A DNA stretch of 64,000 nucleotides from Synergistaceae bacterium (GTDB taxonomy: Bacteria > Synergistota > Synergistia > Synergistales > Aminobacteriaceae): assembly GCA_017443945.1 (NCBI GenBank), contig JAFSXS010000021.1, positions 1 through 64,000 on the forward strand, written 5' to 3'. Below, one piece after another: positions 45,686 through 53,879 of this stretch. The notes below the pieces were generated by a model. That model saw only the letters and a list, made by a program, of their open reading frames with translations, was not told the DNA's origin and did not search any database. The translations under genes and the position numbers were made by a program. Within the stretch, counting starts at the first letter, position 1; each line of letters opens with the position of its first letter.

Positions 45686-46684
45686 ATGAAAATAGTGATG
45701 ACTCAATCAGTCTGCCCTGAAGGAGTTAAAGCACTTGAGGACTCCGGACTCTTCACAGAAATTTACGCTGCCGATAATCCGGATCCAAATAATTATCTCG
45801 ACAAAATGGCGGACGCTGATGCATTAATCGTCAGAATAGCAAAGTGCGACGCAAACGCAATCGAGAACAGCCCGAATCTTAAAGTTATCGGCAAAACTGG
45901 AGTCGGCTATGACGCAATTGACGTTAAGAAAGCTGCGGAAAAAGGAATCCCCGTCGTTATTACACCAGGCGCAAATAATCGCAGTGTAGCAGAACACGCA
46001 GTAGCAATGATGTTCGCCCTTGCAAAAAATATCGTTGAGGCCGACTCAGAGACCCGCAAAGGAAATTGGGAGATTCGAGGCGCAAAGAAAACTTTTGAGC
46101 TTGAGGGCAAGACAGCAGGTGTTATCGGACTCGGTGCAATAGGCCGCGAGACAGCAAAAATTTGTCAGGCCTGCGGAATGAAAATCGCCGGTTATGATCC
46201 GTTTTTGAGTCAGGAAAAAATTGAGTCTCTCGGAGCAAAATATTACGCCGATTATGAAGAATTATTACGCGACTCAGATATTGTTACGATTCACGTGCCT
46301 TTAACTGATGAGACTCGAAATATGATTAACGCAAAAAATTTCGCCGAAATGAAGAATACAGCAATAATCATAAATTGCAGCAGGGGAGGAATCATAAACG
46401 AGTCAGATTTAATCAACGCGCTTAATAATGGCGATATTGCAGGAGCAGCTACAGACGTTTTTTGCGCAGAACCTTTGAAGACTGATGATCCCTTATTGAC
46501 CTGCAAAAATTTAATTGTGAGTCCTCATTCAGCAGCCCAGACAAGAGAAGCAGTCATAAAAATGGCGTTAATGTGTGTTAGAGGCTGTGTAGAGATTCTC
46601 AAGGGTAATAAATGGCCGTTTGTTGCTGATAAAAGCGTCTACAATCACGAAAAATGGCAGGGAAGACCGGAGGCGCAGTTATGA
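45686..46684 (+). CDS. D-isomer-specific 2-hydroxyacid dehydrogenase (phosphoglycerate dehydrogenase-like)
   Basis: A 332-residue NAD-dependent enzyme. The Rossmann motif GLGAIGRETA, the catalytic Arg in NCSRGGIINE and His in SPHSAAQ are present. ATG 45686 is one base after the PdxA stop, with GGAGG 11 bases before; the frame extends upstream but only within pdxA. The protein lacks the C-terminal ACT domain of biosynthetic SerA forms. Context suggests oxidation or reduction of a 2-hydroxy acid of the pathway rather than serine synthesis. Confidence 0.86.
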   Translation: MKIVMTQSVCPEGVKALEDSGLFTEIYAADNPDPNNYLDKMADADALIVRIAKCDANAIENSPNLKVIGKTGVGYDAIDVKKAAEKGIPVVITPGANNRSVAEHAVAMMFALAKNIVEADSETRKGNWEIRGAKKTFELEGKTAGVIGLGAIGRETAKICQACGMKIAGYDPFLSQEKIESLGAKYYADYEELLRDSDIVTIHVPLTDETRNMINAKNFAEMKNTAIIINCSRGGIINESDLINALNNGDIAGAATDVFCAEPLKTDDPLLTCKNLIVSPHSAAQTREAVIKMALMCVRGCVEILKGNKWPFVADKSVYNHEKWQGRPEAQL

Positions 46685-47205
46685 AGAGGGACAAGCAATA
46701 TAAATTAGATATTATTCCGGGAATAGTGCTAGCTGTATTTGCAGTTTTCTACATGTCAAAAATTTCCGGGATTCGAGTCTTCAAGAGTTTAGGCGCGACT
46801 CCATTAACGAATCATTTTATCCCGTGGCTTTGGGGAGGTTCAATGCTTGCGTTGAGTCTCTGGCTGATTATTCGCGGGATAATGAAATATAGAAGACTCA
46901 AAATTTCCGGTGCACTTCCTGAAAGCGAGTCATTATTTGCATCCTTATGGGAAAAACGAGAAGTAATCTTCAGCTTCATTGCTCTAGCTTTGTATGTCGG
47001 CTTTATGGAGTCAATCGGATTTGTTATAACGACATGTATATATACTTTCGTGCAGATTTTGATATTGACTCCTGTTGAGAAATGGGCGAAAAATTTTATT
47101 CCTGCGCTAATCACGGCAGTAATAACGGGATTCTTGCTGTTCTACGTGTTTAGAGTCATGCTGAATGTATTATTACCCGTCGGCATGTTCGGTTTTGGTC
47201 TATAG
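46681..47205 (+). CDS. tripartite tricarboxylate transporter small membrane subunit TctB
   Basis: A 174-residue protein with four hydrophobic segments, as expected for TctB (small subunit of the TTT family). ATG 46681 has GGAGG upstream and overlaps the dehydrogenase stop by four bases. TctA and TctC genes follow in the normal order. TTT systems import carboxylates with a periplasmic binding protein and an ion gradient. Confidence 0.88.
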   Translation: MKRDKQYKLDIIPGIVLAVFAVFYMSKISGIRVFKSLGATPLTNHFIPWLWGGSMLALSLWLIIRGIMKYRRLKISGALPESESLFASLWEKREVIFSFIALALYVGFMESIGFVITTCIYTFVQILILTPVEKWAKNFIPALITAVITGFLLFYVFRVMLNVLLPVGMFGFGL

Positions 47206-47217
47206 GAGGCGGAAATT

Positions 47218-48717
47218 ATGATTCTTGAAGGAATATTAGCGGTCTGTCAGCCTCTTACAATTTTATGGATAGCAATCGGAGTAGCAGTCGGAATAATTTT
47301 CGGAGCGATTCCCGGACTTACAGCAACAATGGCAATAGTAATGTTTTTGCCTGTAACTTATTCGATGTCGGCCTCGCAGGGGATTGCAATGTTAATGGCG
47401 TTGTATATCGGCGGAATTTCGGGCGGTCTGATTTCTGCGATATTGTTAAATATTCCTGGTACTCCTTCATCTGTTGCAACATGTTTTGACGGGAAACCAA
47501 TGGCGAATAAGGGTCAAGCGGGGAAAGCTCTAGGAACTGGAGTCGTTTTCTCGTTTGTCGGGACTCTAATAGGAATTGCAATATTAATTGTTCTTGCGCC
47601 TATTTTGTGTGAATTTGCGTTAAAGTTTCAGGCTTATGAATATTGCGCGCTTGCTTTGTTCTCGTTAAGTATGGTCGTAGCATTAACGGGTACTGACATG
47701 CCAAAGGGTTTAATCAGTGCTGTATTAGGTGCATTGCTTGCGACTGTAGGACTTGCCCCGATTGACTCTCGTCCTAGATTCACATTTGATTTATACCAGC
47801 TGAATTACGGTTTTGCGCTCGTTGTGCTGTTAATAGGCTTATTTGCGATTTCTGAAGTAATGTCATTCGCTGAGTCAGTCAGAAAGAAGCAGGATTTCAC
47901 GATCGAGCAAAATGTAAAGATGAAGGGAGCCGGTTTTACATTTGCTGAATTTATCGCGCAGATTCCAAATGCAATAGTGTCGGCTTTAATCGGTGTAGGA
48001 ATCGGAATTTTACCCGGTATCGGCGGCGGAGTCTCCTGCATGATTTCTTACACTGTCTCAAAGAATACATCAAAGCATAGAGAGCTTTACGGCACAGGAA
48101 TAATGGACGGGGTTGTAGCGTCAGAGACTGCAAATAATGCGACAATCGGCGGAGCAGTTATCCCGTTATTATCGCTTGGAATCCCTGGCGACCCTGCAAC
48201 AGCAATGTTACTCGGCGGATTAATGATTCACAATGTTGCGCCCGGCCCGTTGATTTATGAGAAAAACGGAGCAGTCGTTTACGCAATTTTTACGGCAATG
48301 TTAGTTGCAGCTGTCTTCATGCTGTTATTCATGTTATGGGGAATGAGATTCTTTGTGTCAGTTCTCAAGATTCCAAAAAATTATTTGCTTCCCATTGTAA
48401 TGGTCTTATGCGGGATCGGTGCAATCGGGAACGCGAATCAATTATTTGATACATATGTAATGGTCGGCTTTGGGTTAATGGCTTACTTGATGATAAAAGC
48501 TAAGATTCCTACAGTACCTATGATATTAGGCTTTATTCTCGGCCCGACGTTTGAGCAGAATTTGCGCAGGGTCTCGCAGTTAGCTTCAAGTGATCCATTT
48601 TATAATCATCCGATTTTCTGTGTATTAATTGTCGCAACGGTTTTAGTAGTAATTTTCTCTGTCAGGGCAAATTTGAAGGATGCAGCCCGCGAACGTGCAG
48701 AGGAATTAAATAATTAA
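47218..48717 (+). CDS. tripartite tricarboxylate transporter large membrane subunit TctA
   Basis: A 499-residue membrane protein with about 11-12 helices. The two signature blocks are present: GAIPGLTATMAIV near residue 23 and a second GILPGIGGGVSCMISY near 265, with ETANNATIGGAVIPLLSLGIPGDPATA after it. It forms the channel of the Tct system with TctB and the binding protein that follows. AGGAGG precedes the ATG. Confidence 0.95.
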   Translation: MILEGILAVCQPLTILWIAIGVAVGIIFGAIPGLTATMAIVMFLPVTYSMSASQGIAMLMALYIGGISGGLISAILLNIPGTPSSVATCFDGKPMANKGQAGKALGTGVVFSFVGTLIGIAILIVLAPILCEFALKFQAYEYCALALFSLSMVVALTGTDMPKGLISAVLGALLATVGLAPIDSRPRFTFDLYQLNYGFALVVLLIGLFAISEVMSFAESVRKKQDFTIEQNVKMKGAGFTFAEFIAQIPNAIVSALIGVGIGILPGIGGGVSCMISYTVSKNTSKHRELYGTGIMDGVVASETANNATIGGAVIPLLSLGIPGDPATAMLLGGLMIHNVAPGPLIYEKNGAVVYAIFTAMLVAAVFMLLFMLWGMRFFVSVLKIPKNYLLPIVMVLCGIGAIGNANQLFDTYVMVGFGLMAYLMIKAKIPTVPMILGFILGPTFEQNLRRVSQLASSDPFYNHPIFCVLIVATVLVVIFSVRANLKDAARERAEELNN

Positions 48718-48741
48718 ATTTTTATGAAAGAAGGCTTTATT

Positions 48742-49695
48742 ATGGCAAAAAAATTTTTCTGTGCATTAGCTTTATTGTTAGTTCTTGTATCGAGTGCATT
48801 TGCAGCGGACTGGCCGACGAAGACAATCAATATTTACGTAACCCACGCGGCCGGCGGAGATACTGATTATATGGCTCGTCAATTAGGTGCGCAGCTTGAG
48901 AAAATTCTCGGTGTTTCCGTTGTATTAAGCAATGTAACAGGCTCTAACGGTGCAACTTGTATGCAGCAGTACAGAAACGGAGCTACAGACGGTTACACTT
49001 TCATAGCGACAAATACGGCAGCTCTTAACGGCAACGAGGCCACCGGAATGGTAGATTTTGGTTATAACGCGTTTGAACCGGTTGCTGTTTATGGGATTCA
49101 GTCAGGCGAAAATATCGTAGTCAAAGCATCATCACCGTATAAGACTCTTCAGGATTTAATTGACGCTTCCAAAGCCAAGCCCGGCACAATTAGACTAGGA
49201 ATCTCAATGGGCGGAGGAGTTTACATAATGGCCTGCGTACTAATGAACATCGGCAAAGCACAATTTAATATTATTGAGGCAGGAGACGCGGCAAACAGAC
49301 TCACAGCTTTATTAGGCGACGCAATTGACGCAACATCGATCCCCTATTCGAGCGCAGCAGATTACATCGAGAAGGGCGAATTAAGGAGCCTTTGCACAGT
49401 TTTATCGAAATCGCCTACACTTTTACCCGGGCAGCCGGCAGCTTCTGACGTTATCCCGCAATTAAAGCTCGATACAGAATACGCCTTATTAGCACCTAAG
49501 GGAACGCCCGCAGAAATCGTAAAAGCTATGAACGCCGCTGTAATGAAGGCATGTGCGACTCCTGAATGGAAGAAAATAGTTAATGACTTCTCGTGGCAAG
49601 ATCCATTTTATTTTGACGTTGAAGGAAGTATAGCGAATCTCAAAGCTCAGAGAGATTTATTTATGAGCCTTGTTCCTATTCTTGAAATCGAGTAG
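48742..49695 (+). CDS. TctC/Bug-type substrate-binding protein
   Basis: A 317-residue periplasmic protein. The start is taken as ATG 48742 (AAGAAGG seven bases upstream); ATG 48724 has no ribosome site. Signal peptide MAKKFFCALALLLVLVSSAFA, then WPTKTINIYVTHAAGGDTDYMAR, the usual carboxylate-binding start of Bug proteins. Its ligand is likely a small carboxylate, possibly the cluster's acid sugar. Confidence 0.9.
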   Translation: MAKKFFCALALLLVLVSSAFAADWPTKTINIYVTHAAGGDTDYMARQLGAQLEKILGVSVVLSNVTGSNGATCMQQYRNGATDGYTFIATNTAALNGNEATGMVDFGYNAFEPVAVYGIQSGENIVVKASSPYKTLQDLIDASKAKPGTIRLGISMGGGVYIMACVLMNIGKAQFNIIEAGDAANRLTALLGDAIDATSIPYSSAADYIEKGELRSLCTVLSKSPTLLPGQPAASDVIPQLKLDTEYALLAPKGTPAEIVKAMNAAVMKACATPEWKKIVNDFSWQDPFYFDVEGSIANLKAQRDLFMSLVPILEIE

Positions 49696-49752
49696 TAATG
49701 CTTGTAAATCTTTGCAGGCATAAATATAAAATTTTATGGAGGTAAATTTTTC

Positions 49753-50766
49753 ATGAAGAAAGTAGCATTAGCAGCAGTATTAGTTCTTTGTCTCGCGTTC
49801 GCAGCATTTGCGGCACTTGATGCACCCGTGAAATTAATTTTTGCGGCTCAGGAAGTCGGCACAGGCGCATATTCAGTCAGTGCAGCTATTCAGGGCGCAA
49901 TGTTGAAGGGTCTTCCGGAAGGTTCTACTATCGATTTGACAACTAACTCACCCGGCGGAGTCGGCGCACCCGTTTTGATTCAGAGAGGCAGAGCAGATTT
50001 AATCGTCGGTAATGCAGGGCCTTCACTCTGGAGTTATCAGCGTTCAAAAAGTGATTATCAGTTCGGAGACTGCCCTAACGTCAGAAGTATTGCAGGAGGT
50101 CTCGGCCACGCATTTGCAAATATAATGTTCACGAAAAAATTTGTTGACAGAACCGGCTGCACTACTATGGAAGACGTAATCGCTAAGAAAGTACCCATCA
50201 AATTAATCACTAAGAAAAACGGTACTCTCGGCGAACTTACAGCAGAACGCGTAATCGAGGCTTGCGGGATCAGTGTTGCAGATTTCTTAAAGTTTGCTAC
50301 ATGGGAGAAAACCGGCACTGACGCAATTAAATCCGGCATTCAGGACGATTTATATGACGCAACTATTGACCACGTCGACGCAGGACAGGCAACAACAACA
50401 GAAATTTGCTTAACTCATGAAATGCATTTTGTACAGTTAAAGCCTGAGACTCTCGCAAATCTCAACACAATGGGCTATGCTCCTATCACGATTACTGCAG
50501 GAACTTGGAACGGTTTAGATCATGACATTCAGTCAATGGGATCACAGCAGAATGTTATCGTACCCGCTTCAATGCCCGACGATGTAGCATATGCGCTCGT
50601 AAAAGGTATCTGCGAGAACAAAGACGATATCGCAGCAGCAGTCGCTTCATTAAAATGGTTTGATCCTAAGACAGCCGGCAAACATGAATTAAACGGTGCT
50701 CCCCTTCACCCTGGCGCAATGAAGTATTACAAAGAAATAGGCTATGAGTTCGACGAGTTCAAATAA
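49753..50766 (+). CDS. TAXI-family TRAP transporter substrate-binding protein
   Basis: A 337-residue exported protein: signal peptide up to about residue 20 (ALAAVLVLCLAFAAFA), then GTGAYSVSAAIQGAML and SPGGVGAPVLIQRGRADLIVGNAG, typical of TAXI binding proteins. It pairs with the fused TRAP permease at 51504. A second, unrelated carboxylate importer directly after TctABC is unusual. GGAGG precedes the ATG. The stop region overlaps the SDR gene by 23 bp. Confidence 0.88.
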   Translation: MKKVALAAVLVLCLAFAAFAALDAPVKLIFAAQEVGTGAYSVSAAIQGAMLKGLPEGSTIDLTTNSPGGVGAPVLIQRGRADLIVGNAGPSLWSYQRSKSDYQFGDCPNVRSIAGGLGHAFANIMFTKKFVDRTGCTTMEDVIAKKVPIKLITKKNGTLGELTAERVIEACGISVADFLKFATWEKTGTDAIKSGIQDDLYDATIDHVDAGQATTTEICLTHEMHFVQLKPETLANLNTMGYAPITITAGTWNGLDHDIQSMGSQQNVIVPASMPDDVAYALVKGICENKDDIAAAVASLKWFDPKTAGKHELNGAPLHPGAMKYYKEIGYEFDEFK

Positions 50767-51484
50767 GTTACTCGAAGGAAAATCAGCAATTATTACAGGC
50801 TCGACTCGCGGTATCGGCAGGGCTATAGCTAAGGCCTTTGCTGACAACGGGGCGAGCCTCGTTCTTAATGGCAGTAAATTAACAAGTAAACCCGATATTG
50901 AATGCGTTTATGTTGCCGGAGATATTAGCGAGCTTGAGACTTCTATAAAACTTGCGGACGAGTGCATGAAGAATTTCGGCAAAATTGATATTCTCGTCAA
51001 CAATGCAGGCATTAACACACGAACGAAATTTTTAGAGCTTGACCCTTCAGAATGGCAGAAAGTTTTACAAGTTAATTTAACAGGGACATTTTACGCGTGC
51101 AAAAGTGTTATTCCTCATATGTTAGAGCAAAAATTTGGCAGCATTATAAATCTTTCATCAACCGCAGGAAAAACAGCACACCCGAACGCGTCATTATGTT
51201 ACGGGGTCTCTAAGGCAGGAATTGACTCACTCACTAGAAAACTTGCTTACGATTTTGCGCCTTCAGGGATTCGTGTAAATTCAATTTGTCCCGGCCCTGT
51301 AGAAACTGATATGTCTCTGCAATGGACTCAAGACTACAGAGAGAAAATAATTTCTGATATTCCCTTAAGACGCTTGGGAACGCCTGAAGATATTGCAAAT
51401 TTAGCAGTTTTTCTCGCGTCAGATCTGTCAAGTTTTATTACAGGTGAGAGCATAAATATTAACGGCGGTAAGTACATGAATTAA
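50744..51484 (+). CDS. short-chain dehydrogenase/reductase
   Basis: A 246-residue SDR. Cofactor motif GSTRGIGRAIA, NNAGINTRT, and the catalytic Ser...Tyr-xxx-Lys (SSTAGKTAHPNASLCYGVSKAG) are complete; the C-terminal ITGESININGGKYMN is of the FabG/sugar-alcohol type. It is inserted between the TRAP binding protein and the permease. A role in oxidising the imported hydroxy acid or polyol is likely, but the substrate is unknown. Only one start fits the frame, with weak ribosome signal. Confidence 0.9.
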   Translation: MSSTSSNKLLEGKSAIITGSTRGIGRAIAKAFADNGASLVLNGSKLTSKPDIECVYVAGDISELETSIKLADECMKNFGKIDILVNNAGINTRTKFLELDPSEWQKVLQVNLTGTFYACKSVIPHMLEQKFGSIINLSSTAGKTAHPNASLCYGVSKAGIDSLTRKLAYDFAPSGIRVNSICPGPVETDMSLQWTQDYREKIISDIPLRRLGTPEDIANLAVFLASDLSSFITGESININGGKYMN

Positions 51485-51503
51485 ATAAGGAGCTGAAAAT
51501 TTT

Positions 51504-53465
51504 ATGAGTTTGCGTTCAATCGCAGCAATTATTGTAACAGTAGCGTTTTTTGCATTCCAGATGTATATCGCGCTTATTAAGCAATTTGCACCTATGTTAC
51601 AAAGTCCGGTACACTTAATTTTTGCGCTGACTCTGGTATTTATTTATTTTCCGGCTGACAATTATTATCGCAAGAAAGTCAAGAAAGCAGCTGAAGACAT
51701 CGGAGAGCTTCCAGACCCCGTTATATTAAATAAATATTCTTGGGTCAACTGGATAGACATTTTTGCATTTGCCGGAATAGCTTATTTAGTGTGGTACATT
51801 TTGACTCAATTTACGCGCTTAAATGAATTTGTTATCGGCGTTGAAGAAGTCCTCCCGATGGATCACGCAGCTATGATAATCACGATTTTATTATTGCTCG
51901 TTGCTGTATATAGAACTCTCGGCGGGATTCTTGCGGGATTTATTACAGTTTTCATAATTTACGCGTGGACATCGCCCTATATGCCCGGAATCTTGCACAC
52001 AAATTTAAAGCCTTTCGATCAATTTATAGAAGAGTTCACGTCAGGAATGACAATGACAGAGAGCGGCGTTTTCGGTACTCCATTATTGACGAGCGCAAAT
52101 ACTTTATTTTATTTTATCGTGTTCGGCGCGTTTTTCTCGACAATCGGAGGCGGACAACTTTTAATCGATATGGGCATGAAATTATCAAATAAATCATCAG
52201 GAGGCCCGGCAAAAGCTGCTGTATTATCTTCCGGATTGATGGGCATGATTTCAGGCTCGGCAGTCGCAAATGTCGCTACTACAGGCGTTATGACAATTCC
52301 AATGATGAAGAAAATAGGTTATGAACCTGAAGAGGCCGGAGCAGTCGAGGCAGTAGCTTCAACAGGCGGACAAATTATGCCCCCTATTATGGGAGTCGGA
52401 GCTTTCATAATGGCTGAAATGTTAGGCGTAAATTATATGTCGATTGCGGCGAGTGCGATAATTCCTGCGGTTGCGTATTATTTTGCTGTATTTGTTCTCG
52501 TTGACAAGTTAGCGGCCAAGAGAGCAGCAAATCTTGATACGACTGCAGACGCTTCAATCAGAGTAGACAGACCGATTTTGACGAGATTATATTTATTGAT
52601 TCCTGCGATATTATTAGTTGTCTGGATTATTCGAGGTTATTCACTTATGCGGGCCGGTATGGTCGGAATTTTCTCGTGTCTTGCGTGCGACGTGATTAAT
52701 TATTTCGTGAACAAACCTGATTTCTTAGATCTCAAAAAATTATGGGGATGCTGCGTTGATGGAGCTAAACAGGCCGCGGCGATTGCGATTCCTACAGCAG
52801 CGTGCGGAATTATTATAAATGTCGTTACTCAGCAGACTTCATTAGCTACAAATTTATCGACTTTGATTCGTTCGCTTGGGACTAGTTATTTATTCTTGGC
52901 TCTTGTTATTGCGATGATTGGCTGCATGATTTTAGGAATGGCGTTACCGACTGTTGCGGCGTATTTGGTCGGAGTAATTTTATTTGTGCCGTGTATTCAG
53001 CCGATTTTGTTGCAGACAGGGCTTCCGCGTGCGACTGCTGATTTATGCGCGAATATGTTTGTGTTCTATTATGGGATAATGGCGCAGATAACTCCGCCGG
53101 TTTGTGTGGCCTCGTACACTGCCGCAGGTATTGCCGGAGCTGATGCAATGAAAACAGGCTTGAAGGGCTTTACGTTCGCTATGGTCGGATTCTTAGTCCC
53201 GTTTGTGTTCGTGTATAATCCTCCGTTATTGCTTAAAGGTGAGTGGAGCGAAATAATTATTGCAGTGATTCAGCTTGCGTTAGGAACATATTTCTTGGCC
53301 GTAATGGTCGCGGGATATTTCAAGACTCATTTAAACACGATTGAGAGAATTTTATTATTTGCTGCTGCTTTGAGCTTGATTGCTCCTGAAATTATAAGCT
53401 CTATAGTCGGTGCAGTGTTGGGAATTGCGATTTTATTCATCAATGCACGTAATGCGAAGAAATAA
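51504..53465 (+). CDS. TRAP transporter fused permease (DctQM, TAXI type)
   Basis: A 653-residue permease with 16 or more helices. The N-terminal part corresponds to the small DctQ-like subunit; the rest is the DctM-like large subunit with GLMGMISGSAVANVATTGVMTIPMM, STGGQIMPPIMGVGAFIMAE and GMALPTVAAY. TAXI-type systems typically use such fused permeases. AGGAGC precedes the ATG. It is the last gene of the main run; a G-rich repeat pair follows. Confidence 0.93.
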   Translation: MSLRSIAAIIVTVAFFAFQMYIALIKQFAPMLQSPVHLIFALTLVFIYFPADNYYRKKVKKAAEDIGELPDPVILNKYSWVNWIDIFAFAGIAYLVWYILTQFTRLNEFVIGVEEVLPMDHAAMIITILLLLVAVYRTLGGILAGFITVFIIYAWTSPYMPGILHTNLKPFDQFIEEFTSGMTMTESGVFGTPLLTSANTLFYFIVFGAFFSTIGGGQLLIDMGMKLSNKSSGGPAKAAVLSSGLMGMISGSAVANVATTGVMTIPMMKKIGYEPEEAGAVEAVASTGGQIMPPIMGVGAFIMAEMLGVNYMSIAASAIIPAVAYYFAVFVLVDKLAAKRAANLDTTADASIRVDRPILTRLYLLIPAILLVVWIIRGYSLMRAGMVGIFSCLACDVINYFVNKPDFLDLKKLWGCCVDGAKQAAAIAIPTAACGIIINVVTQQTSLATNLSTLIRSLGTSYLFLALVIAMIGCMILGMALPTVAAYLVGVILFVPCIQPILLQTGLPRATADLCANMFVFYYGIMAQITPPVCVASYTAAGIAGADAMKTGLKGFTFAMVGFLVPFVFVYNPPLLLKGEWSEIIIAVIQLALGTYFLAVMVAGYFKTHLNTIERILLFAAALSLIAPEIISSIVGAVLGIAILFINARNAKK

Positions 53466-53496
53466 CGTCCGATAAACTCTTTCCCGGCAGTCTTTA

Positions 53497-53570
53497 CGGG
53501 TGGGGAGGGGGTACGGGGGAACGGGTTTTTAGGGGTTCCCCCGCATACAGGAAAAAATTTTTTATCGACA
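53497..53570 (+). repeat. G-rich hairpin repeat, copy C
   Basis: GGGTGGGGAGGGGG, then GGGGGAAC (53515-53522) pairing with GTTCCCCC (53535-53542), then AAAAAATTTTTTATCG and AATGAGG. It lies 30 bases after the TRAP permease stop in a 405-bp gap without genes. It could end the upstream transcript as well as form a quadruplex. Confidence 0.65.
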
Positions 53571-53628
53571 ATGAGGCGACACAGCAAGATAATTTAATTT
53601 CTCGGACTCTTAACAGCGTAAAAATAAG

Positions 53629-53706
53629 GACGGGGAAAGGCTCGGCAAAAACGCGAGAAAACGGGTTTGGGGTTGTCTCGCATATAGAACAAAATTTTTT
53701 ATTTAT
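53629..53706 (+). repeat. G-rich hairpin repeat, copy D (diverged)
   Basis: A worn copy directly after copy C: GCGAGA (53653-53658) pairs with TCTCGC (53676-53681) around a G-rich loop, followed by AAAATTTTTTATTTAT. The order of blocks is the same as in copies A to C, with more substitutions. Confidence 0.5.
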
Positions 53707-53814
53707 ACAATTAATGACGCGCAATCTGCCCCGGTTGCAAAAAAGGTTTTAGCTTTTGACTTTATCTAGCATTCAATAGCAAGAAAATTTATCGTGCAAA
53801 TATCGTTCGTTCTG

Positions 53815-53829
53815 CCCACCCACCCACCC
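53815..53829 (-). other. perfect G-quadruplex motif upstream of the flavoprotein gene
   Basis: The minus strand reads GGGTGGGTGGGTGGG, four G3 tracts with one-base loops. It is about 50 bp upstream of the flavoprotein start, on the template strand for that gene. A matching motif with one different loop base is at 41033-41047 upstream of the kinase gene. Short-loop motifs of this kind form very stable quadruplexes in vitro. Confidence 0.6.
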
Positions 53830-53879
53830 GAATTGAAGGGGTAGCGCGAATAGGCAAAAATTTTTAGGAGGTGCACAAT

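Noticed and set aside
53494-53724. 76-codon minus-strand ORF in the gap after the TRAP permease
   Set aside because: It is antisense to repeat copies C and D and has no coding signals.
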